Part shown: positions 26,476 to 33,826 of the stretch, one piece after another
Position numbering within the stretch: the first letter of the stretch is position 1
Layout: each line of letters starts with the position of its first letter
Assembly: GCA_965246855.1 (NCBI GenBank)
Contig: CBDFFP010000002.1
Location: 744,001-808,000 of the forward strand
Direction of reading: 5' to 3'
DNA length: 64,000 bases
Source: UBA1952 sp965246855
GTDB taxonomy: Bacteria; Bacteroidota; Bacteroidia; Chitinophagales; Chitinophagaceae
Translations under genes and position numbers: made by a program
The notes under the pieces: model-generated
The model's database searches: none
Told to the model about the DNA's origin: nothing
The model's input: only the letters and a program-made list of their open reading frames with translations

Positions 26476-26517
26476 AAAGGGTTGGAAACAACAGTCAATT
26501 GTTTTGTCCAACCCTTT
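26476..26517. repeat. AAAGGGTTGGA hairpin near the 21-bp array
   Basis: AAAGGGTTGGA and TCCAACCCTTT flank a 20-bp centre that has its own inner palindrome (AACAACAGTCAATTGTTTTG). A related GGGTTGG/CCAACCC hairpin follows the other 21-bp array at 55643-55675. The remaining sequence 26518-26824 is AT-rich and shows no gene. Confidence 0.65.
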
Positions 26518-26824
26518 CGCCTTATGCAGAGCAGCCCCCAAAATTAGTAGCAATGTTCTGCCAAATGGACGACTGCGACATAGAACAATCCAGACACCGC
26601 TCTCCCACAAACAGGCACCTAAGCACTTTTGCTGCTCTGGTCGCTTACTCCGCATTGGAACGAAAACTTTTTATATGCTACTGACAATTCTCCCCAACCC
26701 ATGTTCTTTAACCTAAAACTTTAGGTAGGTAAGGGTAAACTTTTAGGTTCGGAACGTAAAAATTTGAGGTATTCAATTTCACTTTACATTAATTGTGCTT
26801 ACTGTTTCTGTCACAATATCATCT

Positions 26825-27781
26825 TTAAAAGTTGCTGCGCCACCGCTCACCATGTGCGGCTAAATTTTCTTTTCCCGGCCACCATTCCCTTTGTTGCGGC
26901 AGCAAAATTGGTTTTCCCTCAAGGCCGCGCAGAGTATATGAACTTTCCGCTTCGGTAAATACGTCCGACACGCGCACCCGGTATTCCTCATCAATCCGAA
27001 GCAGGCCGCGATCAAATGCGCGGTGCAGGTTTGGACATAGAGAAATGCCATTGGCGATGGTGTCATCATGGCTTTCCGCGAAAGGAACGATGTGGCAGGC
27101 ATCTACCATTTGCACAGGTGTAGTGCTTATTAACCGCATTCCGCTTATACAGCATGTATAGTTATACACACGCGGCACAACGCGCTTAAACACCGCACTG
27201 CGACTGATAATCTCTTCTTCGTCCAGGCCCGTTGCCAACTTCCGATAAGCAACACTGTCTTCGTGCAAGATCTGTTGTTCAACGATTGCGATGTAGCCCG
27301 TTTGCGCACCTGTTTTTCCGGGAAAATAAGTTTGCAGCAATACGCCTCGCAATACTTCGCGAGTTTCTCGTTGCACCAGCAATTTAAACAGCGCCTCATC
27401 CAGATAGGCATACTCCACCCACGCCTGTAACCCCGAAAAACTTTTGGGCGAGCGCGAAGAGGTAAGCCTTGCGGCTTCGCTGGATCTTGTTTGCAGGTGC
27501 CAGAACCGATCGCCTGTAAGATGGTAAAAGGGATTGGTGAAATTGGGGGAGAACCCGGCGCTATCCACATACCGCGACCACACATCCTTAAAGCGCGCAA
27601 CCAGTTCCGGCGTGATGCAAATCCGGTTCTCAAACGCTTCACCGGCCTCTATACTGTCTATTACTGCCAGCAAAAGCACTGGCTTATGCGGTGCACGTTC
27701 GCCGCCTACATAGCCCCTGTTGAGCTTGCTGAAAGCCGCGCTGTAGTGTTGGAGAGAATTGTTGAAGGGGGACGCTGGCAC
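26825..27781 (-). CDS. HNH endonuclease (HNH_2-type, restriction-like)
   Basis: 318 residues if it starts at the GTG at 27781; TTG codons at 27808 and 27865 are open alternatives, but 27815-27897 is a dispersed repeat, so an upstream start is doubtful. The N-terminal part has GGERAPHKPVLLLAVIDSIE, common in this family of putative restriction endonucleases. The C-terminal HNH site is CCISGMRL..VDACHIVPFAES..IANGISLCPNLHRAFDRGLL: DACHI gives the first His, N and H follow. No methyltransferase or specificity subunit is adjacent, so a solitary modification-dependent nuclease or an orphan is possible. Confidence 0.82.
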   Translation of the reverse strand: MPASPFNNSLQHYSAAFSKLNRGYVGGERAPHKPVLLLAVIDSIEAGEAFENRICITPELVARFKDVWSRYVDSAGFSPNFTNPFYHLTGDRFWHLQTRSSEAARLTSSRSPKSFSGLQAWVEYAYLDEALFKLLVQRETREVLRGVLLQTYFPGKTGAQTGYIAIVEQQILHEDSVAYRKLATGLDEEEIISRSAVFKRVVPRVYNYTCCISGMRLISTTPVQMVDACHIVPFAESHDDTIANGISLCPNLHRAFDRGLLRIDEEYRVRVSDVFTEAESSYTLRGLEGKPILLPQQREWWPGKENLAAHGERWRSNF

Positions 27782-27814
27782 GGGGCTAAAGTAAGCGCCT
27801 ATTGCCAAATCGGG

Positions 27815-27897
27815 AATGCTGTTCGAAGACGGCAAGCCGGTGCGACGAAGTCGGCTGACGCGCAAAGACTACGCCTCGGACTTCGCCGAACGGGGAA
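27815..27897. repeat. Dispersed repeat GTTCGAAGACGGC...GCCGAACGGGG, copy 1
   Basis: The left part (CCGGTGCGACGAAGTC) and right end (GCCGAACGGGG) match 55685-55757. Both copies end within a few bases of the stop codon of a minus-strand gene (27903 and 55758). The middle differs, so the family is diverged. Confidence 0.6.
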
Positions 27898-27902
27898 TGA
27901 GA

Positions 27903-28277
27903 CTATTTTAAATTATGTGTACCGAAGCATAAGTGTGTATACAAATACGGAGCTGGTGATGAAGTGTAACCATGATAAACTGCATACACTTCAAAAGAGT
28001 CATTTACTTCAAATAGGATGTCACAGGGTTCGGCTGATACCCCACGTGCATAAACTTTGCAAGTATCTGTTTGCATTCTTCCTTTTATCCATTTATATGC
28101 CTTAAATTCAATTTCGTAAGATGAAATACAATCTTTAATTGGCGGTCTGATTGCTATTACACGTCCTTTAAAAACAACATCCGCATTAGCCAAGTAATTT
28201 ATCCCTGTGTTGCAATCACAAGCGCAGATTTTGAGACCTGCTAGGTTTAGAAGGAAAAAGAAGAGTAGCTTTTTCAT
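27903..28277 (-). CDS. NTR/TIMP-like secreted protein, copy 1
   Basis: 124 residues. Signal-like N-terminus MKKLLFFFLLNLAGLKI followed by CACDC. The body has ADVVFKGRVIAI, YEIEFKAYKWIKG, DTCKVY, CDILFEVNDSFEVYA and a C-terminal Cys in LCFGTH, the order of strands and cysteines seen in bacterial netrin-like (NTR/TIMP) domains. If cleavage occurs before the first Cys, the mature end would be Cys-x-Cys as in TIMPs. The encoded proteins of the next two genes are paralogues. AT-rich relative to the flanking chromosome. The role (protease inhibition or other) is unknown. Confidence 0.72.
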   Translation of the reverse strand: MKKLLFFFLLNLAGLKICACDCNTGINYLANADVVFKGRVIAIRPPIKDCISSYEIEFKAYKWIKGRMQTDTCKVYARGVSAEPCDILFEVNDSFEVYAVYHGYTSSPAPYLYTHLCFGTHNLK

Positions 28278-28343
28278 GAAAAGAATTGTGTTTTATAGAA
28301 GATTGTTAGAGCAAGTATCTGGTCATCCCGAAGCCTGAACTAA

Positions 28344-28730
28344 CTATTGGTAGTTGAGATTATATGTACCGCAGCATGCATCTGTAAACAAACACTTAGC
28401 CGATGAAGTGTCATTATTAAAATAAATGCGCCTAGGTCTATACTTTGCATACACTAAGAAAGAGTCATTCACCTTAAAGGGAACGTCACAGCCATCCATG
28501 CCCCATTGATATAATTTGCAAGTGTCTTGTCGCACTTCCCCCTTTATCCATTTATATGCCTCCAATATAATTTCATAAGGGGGATAGGAGTTTTGCATAT
28601 TGATTGCGATTACACGTCCTCTAAAAGCAACATCCGCGTACTCCAAATATTTGGGCTCTATCCAACAATCACAGGCGCAGATTTTAAGACCTGCTACGTT
28701 TAAAAAGAAAAGGAGAAGTAGCTTTTTCAT
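28344..28730 (-). CDS. NTR/TIMP-like secreted protein, copy 2
   Basis: 128 residues from the ATG at 28730. Same leader (LLLLFFLNVAGLKICACDC) and same blocks as its neighbours: ADVAFRGRVIAI, YEIILEAYKWIKG, DTCKLY, CDVPFKVNDSFLVYA, and cysteines near the end (LFTDACCGTYNL). The first ~60 bp of coding DNA are almost identical to those of copies 1 and 3, while the bodies have diverged, as expected for an old tandem duplication with a conserved leader. Confidence 0.75.
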   Translation of the reverse strand: MKKLLLLFFLNVAGLKICACDCWIEPKYLEYADVAFRGRVIAINMQNSYPPYEIILEAYKWIKGEVRQDTCKLYQWGMDGCDVPFKVNDSFLVYAKYRPRRIYFNNDTSSAKCLFTDACCGTYNLNYQ

Positions 28731-28771
28731 AGGAAGTAAAGGGTATATATTCACTAATTCTAGAGTTCAGA

Positions 28772-29203
28772 CTAATACTTAGGGTTATATTTTATGTTGT
28801 GGGTGCGCGAACAGGCGTCTGTATACAAAGGTGTATCTGTATCTAATAAGGGGGTTCTTACATAAAATGCATATACTTTAAAAGAGTCATTTAGTTCAAA
28901 TAGAACGTTGCAAAAAGCTGTCTCCATATTAGGTTCATAAATTTTACAAGTATCTGTCTGCATGTGTCCTTTCATCCATTTATATACTTTGACTTCGATT
29001 TCATAGATATGAAAAGAGTCCACGGAAAAAGAGTCTGTAACAATCCGTTCTTTGATAGGCAGTACATGTTCTCTGATTGCTATTACATGGGCTCTAAAAG
29101 CAACATCAACGAATTTCAAGAAATCATCCCCGGTATAACAATCACAAGCGCAGATTTTAAGGCCTGCTAAGTTTAGAAAGAAAAGTAGGAGTAGCTTTTT
29201 CAT
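28772..29203 (-). CDS. NTR/TIMP-like secreted protein, copy 3
   Basis: 143 residues from the ATG at 29203. An upstream in-frame extension runs through tRNA-Pro and is not credible. Leader LLLLFFLNLAGLKICACDC; body VDVAFRAHVIAI, then an insert of about 15 residues (ERIVTDSFSVDSF) absent from the other copies, YEIEVKVYKWMKG, DTCKIY, CNVLFELNDSFKVYA and YTDACSRTHNI. It is the first gene of the minus-strand triplet and lies about 190 bp downstream of tRNA-Pro. Confidence 0.75.
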   Translation of the reverse strand: MKKLLLLFFLNLAGLKICACDCYTGDDFLKFVDVAFRAHVIAIREHVLPIKERIVTDSFSVDSFHIYEIEVKVYKWMKGHMQTDTCKIYEPNMETAFCNVLFELNDSFKVYAFYVRTPLLDTDTPLYTDACSRTHNIKYNPKY

Positions 29204-29361
29204 GATGGTTGGGATACCAGGCGAGTTGTAGCAAGACCCGTTAAAGGTATTAAGCAATGATAAAACGCTTTTTGGTACAAAGGAGATATTTGCCTCCTGC
29301 CCTTTCGAAACCAGTTTGGAAGATTTCAACGTGTTTATTCCTCTGAGAATAGACCAAAAAC

Positions 29362-29393
29362 AAAAAAGCCCCGGCATTTCTGCCGGAGCTTTT
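29362..29393 (-). terminator. Terminator of the tRNA unit
   Basis: On the minus strand GCTCCGGCA/TGCCGGGGC with a GAAA loop and a TTTTTT tail, directly behind tRNA-Pro. Confidence 0.85.
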
Positions 29394-29394
29394 G

Positions 29395-29467
29395 TAGGGA
29401 AGACAGGGATCGAACCTGCGACCCCCTGGTCCCAAACCAGGTGCGCTACCATCTGCGCTACTTCCCT
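29395..29467 (-). tRNA. tRNA-Pro (anticodon TGG)
   Basis: 73 nt. Acceptor AGGGAAG/CTTCCCT with discriminator A; D arm GCGC-AGATGGTA-GCGC; anticodon stem CCTGG/CCAGG with loop TTTGGGA, so anticodon TGG; T arm GCAGG-TTCGATC-CCTGT. CCA is not encoded. Confidence 0.97.
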
Positions 29468-29501
29468 ATCACTATACTCGTACTCTTAAGAACTTAACCA
29501 G

Positions 29502-29590
29502 CGGTGAGGGGGGGATTCGAACCCCCGGTGCAGTTTAACCCGCACGACAGTTTAGCAAACTATTGGTTTAAGCCACTCACCCACCTCACC
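29502..29590 (-). tRNA. tRNA-Ser (anticodon GCT)
   Basis: 89 nt. Acceptor GGTGAGG/CCTCACC with discriminator G; anticodon loop TTGCTAA, so anticodon GCT reading AGY; long variable arm as in class II tRNAs; T arm GGGGG-TTCGAAT-CCCCC. It lies 34 bp upstream of tRNA-Pro on the same strand, so they are probably one transcript. Confidence 0.96.
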
Positions 29591-29735
29591 AAAGGGGGGA
29601 TTTTTTTGAACCGGTGTTGAAGAACTTCCTCTCTAAAAAGGAGCGCGAAGATAAAGACGCAAATCGCAAACTTCCAAACGAGTTTTAGACAAAAGTATCA
29701 AGACGAAAGACAAAAGAGGGAAAGGGTTAAAAATG

Positions 29736-29863
29736 GGTGTCATTCCGAGCGCAGAATGAGGAACTGCGAAGCACTCGCCGAAGGCACCGCGAAGCAGCAA
29801 CGCAGTTAATCTCACGAAAGGGAGAATAGCAAGAGTGAGATTCCTCCTTCGTCGGAAGGACCC
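29736..29863. repeat. REP-like palindromic repeat, copy 4 (long form)
   Basis: Ends GTCATTCCGAGCGCAGAATG and GATTCCTCCTTCGTCGGAAGGA. The centre carries GAACTGCGAAGCACTCGCC and GCAACGCAGTTAATCTCA, which is shared with the next copy. The 645-bp gene-free interval between tRNA-Ser and dnaA consists mainly of copies 4-6. Confidence 0.85.
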
Positions 29864-29890
29864 GCGTTTTGAAGGTACGCTACACCACAC

Positions 29891-30020
29891 GGGTCATTCC
29901 GAGCGCAGAGCGAGGAACTGCGAAGCACTCGCCGAAGGCACCGCGAAGCAGCAACGCAGTTAATCTCAGAGCACGCGAGGCACAGTGCAAGTGAGATTCC
30001 TCCTTCGTCGGAATGACTCG
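29891..30020. repeat. REP-like palindromic repeat, copy 5 (long form)
   Basis: Same order as copy 4, with the identical centre GAACTGCGAAGCACTCGCC. The left arm has the GAGCGCAGAGCGAGGAA version and the right arm the CTCCTTCGTCGG version, so the arms belong to two subtypes. Confidence 0.85.
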
Positions 30021-30053
30021 CGTTATTACGTTCAGCCCGCTCTAAACATGTAT

Positions 30054-30158
30054 GTCATTCCGACGAAGGAGGAATCTCACAGCAGGTAGGACTTGGCACG
30101 CGAGGCATAGCAAATGAGGCACAGAACGAGTGAGATTCCTCCTTCGTCGGAATGACCC
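30054..30158. repeat. REP-like palindromic repeat, copy 6
   Basis: Symmetric arms GTCATTCCGACGAAGGAGG and CCTCCTTCGTCGGAATGAC; the centre contains GGCACGCGAGGCATAG, related to GCACGCGAGGCACAG in copy 5. Confidence 0.85.
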
Positions 30159-30186
30159 GCTTTTGTAAGGCATGACTTCTTGAAAC

Positions 30187-30235
30187 ATGGCCTATGGGCT
30201 ATGGGGTCTATGACTCATGACCGATGGCCCATGAC
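30187..30235 (-). repeat. GTCATGGGCCAT short-word repeat at the dnaA stop
   Basis: Directly follows the dnaA TAG on the minus strand: GTCATGGGCCATCGGTCATG and further CATAG/CATGG words to about 30187. Confidence 0.75.
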
Positions 30236-31723
30236 CTATATCTCCTGCACCAATCCCCGCAACTCCTGCATCTGCACCCGGAATTCCGCATCGGTGTGCA
30301 GCATGTTTTCCACCGTTTGCAACGAGTGGAGAACGGTGCTGTGGTCGTAGCCGCCAAAGTAGTGGCCGATGGCTTTAAGGGAATGCTCCGTGAACTGCTT
30401 GGCGAGGTACATAGACACCTGCCGCGCACGCACCGCATCACGCTGGCGGGTGCGGGTGGTGATGCGCTCGTAGGGAAGCTCAAAAAACTTGGCAACCGTC
30501 TTTTGGATATGCTCCAGCGTGAGTTCTACCGGCGGGGCTTTTACGAAGGCTTTCAGCACGTTGCGCGCCAGGTCCAGGTCAATGTCCTTTTTGTTGAGCG
30601 TGGATTGGGCCAGCAAGGAAATCAGCGCGCCTTCCAGATCGCGGATGTTGTTCTGCACATTCTGGGCGATGTAGTTCACCACTTCCGGCAGAATCTGCAG
30701 GCCGTCGCGCTTAATCATCTTCATCAGGATGTTCTGCCGCGTAGCCACGTCCGGCTCCGTCATCTCTGCCGTCAATCCCCAGCGAAAGCGCGAGAGGAGA
30801 CGCTCTTCCACCCCTTCCAAATCCTTTAGCGGCGTGTCGGAAGTAAGGATGATTTGCTTGCCGTTTTGGTGCAGGTGGTTAAAGATGGAGAAGAACACTT
30901 TCTGCGTTTTCACCGCCGGCACAAAGAAGTGGATGTCGTCCACAATCAGGACGTCTATCAGCTGGTAGAAGTGCACAAAATCGCCCACATTGCCGTTGCG
31001 GGAATGCTCCGAAAACTGGTTGATAAACTTCTCCGCCGACACGTAAAGAACCGTCTTGCTGGGATGCGCCACGCGCACCTGATTGCCGATGGCCTGCGCC
31101 AGGTGGGTTTTGCCGCAGCCCGTGGGGCCAAACACAATCATGGGGTTAAAAGCCGTTGCGCCGGGCTTCTGGGCAATGGCCATGCCCGCACTGCGCGCCA
31201 CGCGGTTGAACTCGCCTTCCACGCAGGCTTCAAAGGTGTAGCCCGCGTTGAGCTGCGGGTCTATCTGAATGCGCTTCAACCCCGGAATGGCGTAGGGGTT
31301 GGGGTTGAACGGGTTTTTGAAATCTTCAGTATAGGGAACGTAGTTGCTGCGCGCCGAAGGCTTTTTGGTTTGCGAAGCCGTCATGTGGACTTCGCTGCCT
31401 TCCTGCTGCTTGGTGGGCTTCACCACCGGCATCTGGTAGGCCAGGCGGCCTTCTTTGCCCAGCACCTTGCGGATGGTCTTGATGAGCAGCTCTAAGTAAT
31501 GGTCTTCCAGCCACTCGTAGAAGAAGGCTGTCGGCACTTGCAGGGTCAGCTCGTAGCCGTTGAGGTTAACCGCTTTGATGGGCGCAAACCAAGTGTCAAA
31601 GGCCCGCTCGTCCACCGCCGCACGGATCAGCGTGAGGCAGTTATTCCACGCCGTTGCAGCCGCAGAAGGCGCTGCCGGGCGCGGGGCCGGAGCGGATTCT
31701 TTGGGTGTTTTGGGCGTGGGCAT
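30236..31723 (-). CDS. dnaA: Chromosomal replication initiator DnaA
   Basis: 495 residues. Domain I at about 24-90 (WNNCLTLIRAAVDERAFDTWFAPI); a Pro/Gln-rich linker; AAA+ core with Walker A GPTGCGKTH (199-207) and Walker B VLIVDDIHFF (258-267), sensor regions IILTSD and RLLSRFRWGLTAEM; domain IV (about 400-495) with RDAVRARQVSMYLAKQ and FGGYDHSTVLHS. The last motif normally reads GGRDHSTV; here the Arg is Tyr (residue 459). No TTATCCACA boxes were found upstream or downstream, so I cannot place oriC here. Neighbours on the minus strand are unrelated. Confidence 0.96.
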   Translation of the reverse strand: MPTPKTPKESAPAPRPAAPSAAATAWNNCLTLIRAAVDERAFDTWFAPIKAVNLNGYELTLQVPTAFFYEWLEDHYLELLIKTIRKVLGKEGRLAYQMPVVKPTKQQEGSEVHMTASQTKKPSARSNYVPYTEDFKNPFNPNPYAIPGLKRIQIDPQLNAGYTFEACVEGEFNRVARSAGMAIAQKPGATAFNPMIVFGPTGCGKTHLAQAIGNQVRVAHPSKTVLYVSAEKFINQFSEHSRNGNVGDFVHFYQLIDVLIVDDIHFFVPAVKTQKVFFSIFNHLHQNGKQIILTSDTPLKDLEGVEERLLSRFRWGLTAEMTEPDVATRQNILMKMIKRDGLQILPEVVNYIAQNVQNNIRDLEGALISLLAQSTLNKKDIDLDLARNVLKAFVKAPPVELTLEHIQKTVAKFFELPYERITTRTRQRDAVRARQVSMYLAKQFTEHSLKAIGHYFGGYDHSTVLHSLQTVENMLHTDAEFRVQMQELRGLVQEI

Positions 31724-32115
31724 TTGCAGGGGTGAGGAGTGAGGGGCGAGGAATTGTTGCCTCTGTTGTAGGGACTTTGAATCTTACTTCCGGGCTTTGA
31801 TACTTGGCTCTTCTCTTTTGTCTCTTGGGGGCGGAAAAGCCTGCAAACCCGGAAAATTTTCGGGATGGCAGGCTTTGTGGAAAGACACTGACGGAAACGG
31901 GCTGGACTTGACTTCTGGTGTTTGGTTTGGGGTTCTGGAGATGATTGGTTTGGGGGCTCTGAGGTCTTGACGTTTGGTTTTTGGAGAGACGCCATAAATG
32001 GACGTCTCTACCGCACATCCTCTTTTATCTTTTGTCTATCGTCTTTTGTCTTTTCCCAAAGAGGGCCACGAAATTGTAGCCGGAAAGGGTAAAAAAAAAG
32101 TCTCTTGCCTCTTGT
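31724..32115. other. dnaA upstream interval
   Basis: No gene. It contains short words of the TTGATACTTGGCTC and CTTTTGTCTCTTGG families (31787-31830, 32013-32057), an imperfect palindrome CCTGCAAACCCGGAAAATTT..CGGGATGGCAGG near 31840-31875, and an inverted repeat AGAGACGCCAT/ATGGACGTCTCT at 31983-32010. No DnaA boxes of consensus sequence. Confidence 0.6.
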
Positions 32116-33042
32116 TTATTTGCCAATCGGGATTGCGGCGGAAGAAGTGCCTTTAGGCGCTAATTTCTTATCAAAAAGAATATCTATTCTGCCCAGCCGA
32201 AGGCCCGCCCAACCCACCTGATTGATTAAAACTTCTTTTCCTTCCTTGTTGCGCAAGAGCGTCGGCTCGTCCAGAAAAGTATGCGTGTGGCCGCCCAGAA
32301 TGAGGTCTATTCCGCTCGTTTCTTTCGCCAAAACCTTGTCGCTCACTTTGCGGTAGTTGTAGTCATAGCCCAGGTGGGAAAGGCAAATCACAAGGTGGCA
32401 GCCTTCTTCTTTCGTCAGTTTGTCGGCCATCATTTGCGCGCGTTGCAGTGGCTCCAGATACACTACACCTTTGCAGGCATCGTCGGGAACCAGCCCTTTC
32501 AATTCAATACCCAGCCCGAACACGCCCACTTTAACCGGCCCTTTCTGAAACACTTTGTAGGGCTGCGTTTTCCCTTCCAGCGCCGTGCGATTGAACTCGT
32601 AGTTGGCCGTTAGAATGGGAAACGTAGCGTGCGGAAGTTGCGTTGCAAAACCTTCTACGCCTGCGTCAAAATCGTGGTTGCCCATCGTGGCTGCGTCGTA
32701 GCCCATAAGGCTCATCGCGGTGATTTCCGGCTCTCCTTTGTAGAGGTTGAAATAGGGCGTTCCCTGAAAAATATCGCCGCAGTCCAGGAGCAAAACCTGT
32801 GCTTCCTCGTTTCGGATTTTGTCTATCAGCGCCGCGCGCGCCACGACCCCACCCTGCCCCGGGAATTTCTCGCCTTCGGCATTTGGGAACGGCTCCATGC
32901 GGCTGTGAACGTCGTTGGTGTGGAGGATGGTGAGCTTTGTCCCGCCGCCCGTTGCCGCCAGCGCATCAAAGGGAAATCCGCCTGCCAAAAGCAAGCCGGA
33001 AGCCTGCACAGTGCGGGTGAGAAAGGTTCGTCTATTCAGCAT
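32116..33042 (-). CDS. 5'-nucleotidase family protein, metallophosphatase half
   Basis: 308 residues from the ATG at 33042. N-terminal MLNRRTFL with a hydrophobic stretch resembles a Tat signal. All metal motifs of the UshA/NadN N-terminal domain are present: ILHTNDVHSR, LLDCGDIFQG, MGNHDFDAG, CLSHLGYD and LGGHTHTF. It overlaps the upstream gene, which encodes the matching C-terminal domain, by 11 bp; the two polypeptides together equal a normal 5'-nucleotidase. It should act in the periplasm on nucleotides or UDP-sugars; the substrate cannot be told. Confidence 0.9.
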   Translation of the reverse strand: MLNRRTFLTRTVQASGLLLAGGFPFDALAATGGGTKLTILHTNDVHSRMEPFPNAEGEKFPGQGGVVARAALIDKIRNEEAQVLLLDCGDIFQGTPYFNLYKGEPEITAMSLMGYDAATMGNHDFDAGVEGFATQLPHATFPILTANYEFNRTALEGKTQPYKVFQKGPVKVGVFGLGIELKGLVPDDACKGVVYLEPLQRAQMMADKLTKEEGCHLVICLSHLGYDYNYRKVSDKVLAKETSGIDLILGGHTHTFLDEPTLLRNKEGKEVLINQVGWAGLRLGRIDILFDKKLAPKGTSSAAIPIGK

Positions 33043-33775
33043 GGCGGACGCGGTTGTCAAGGTAGGGATGATAGGCTTTTCCGTCTGCGCTTGCGGTGCT
33101 GATGTGCGTCATAATCGCGTCGCGGATAAAGACCGTGGTGTAGCGTTTTTTCAGCGTCGTAAGGAAGTCGCAGTTGTCGCCGCCGCGCGCGTTGTAATCG
33201 TTGAGGGAAAGCTTGTATAGCCGCGCCGGGTCTAATTTCTGTCCGCCGATAAGAATGTCCGTAGCCGCGGTGTCTTTGATGGTGAAGGTGATTCCCGACA
33301 CCGGCCAGCCCTTTCGTTTGGCCATTGTGTTGCAATATTGCTGCAACACCGCGCCTGACATTTCCACAATGCAAATGGTGTTGTCAAACGGCATCAGCTC
33401 ATAGACTTTTCCGCGCGTGATAACGCCTTTCGGGATGATGGGAAGGCGCAGTCCGCCGTAGTTGGAAACGGCAGCCACCACCTTCGGGTCAATTTTTTTG
33501 GCAGCTTCTAATTGCGCGTCGGCCACAAGGTTTCCCATCGTGCTTTCCGGCTGCGCTTTGGTAAGCGGCGCGTCTAAAAATCCCACCGGAACTTGCATCT
33601 GCGTGTCCACGCCCCGCTTGTAAGGCGCGAGGAAAGCGGTCATCTTTTCGGAGCGGCCCACAGTGGAATCAACCGCGTAGAAACGGCTTTGCGGCGGCTC
33701 GGCGACAAGCGTTTTCTTCGGCCCGGAACAGGCGGACAGTAAGGCCGGAATCAGGAAGAGCAAAACCCTTTTCAT
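33032..33775 (-). CDS. 5'-nucleotidase family protein, C-terminal substrate-binding half (lipoprotein)
   Basis: 247 residues. Lipobox LLSAC near residue 16. The body matches the 5'-nucleotidase C-terminal domain: ESTMGNLVADAQLEAA, NYGGLRLPIIPKGVITRGKVYELMPFDN, and NDYNARGGDNCDFL, which includes the base-stacking region. It precedes and overlaps the gene for the metallophosphatase half, so translation is probably coupled. Unusually, the membrane anchor belongs to this half while the other half has its own export signal. Confidence 0.88.
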   Translation of the reverse strand: MKRVLLFLIPALLSACSGPKKTLVAEPPQSRFYAVDSTVGRSEKMTAFLAPYKRGVDTQMQVPVGFLDAPLTKAQPESTMGNLVADAQLEAAKKIDPKVVAAVSNYGGLRLPIIPKGVITRGKVYELMPFDNTICIVEMSGAVLQQYCNTMAKRKGWPVSGITFTIKDTAATDILIGGQKLDPARLYKLSLNDYNARGGDNCDFLTTLKKRYTTVFIRDAIMTHISTASADGKAYHPYLDNRVRHAE

Positions 33776-33826
33776 AGAGAGACAAGGTAAAGGGGATTAG
33801 GGAGTTGGAAAAGGGTTTTAGGAATT

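Noticed and set aside
26401..26655. 84-codon minus-strand frame
   Set aside because: Cys/Arg-rich translation without any protein-like pattern; it crosses the hairpin at 26476-26517.
27782..27865. N-terminal extension of the HNH protein to a TTG at 27865
   Set aside because: The extension is encoded by a dispersed repeat and lacks similarity to the family start; a GTG at 27781 is more plausible.
29204..29452. Extension of the third NTR-like gene upstream to 29452
   Set aside because: It would translate tRNA-Pro and its terminator; the conserved signal peptide starts at 29203.
31724..32115. Origin of replication next to dnaA
   Set aside because: No TTATCCACA boxes or AT-rich unwinding element visible; in Bacteroidota dnaA is often not at oriC.
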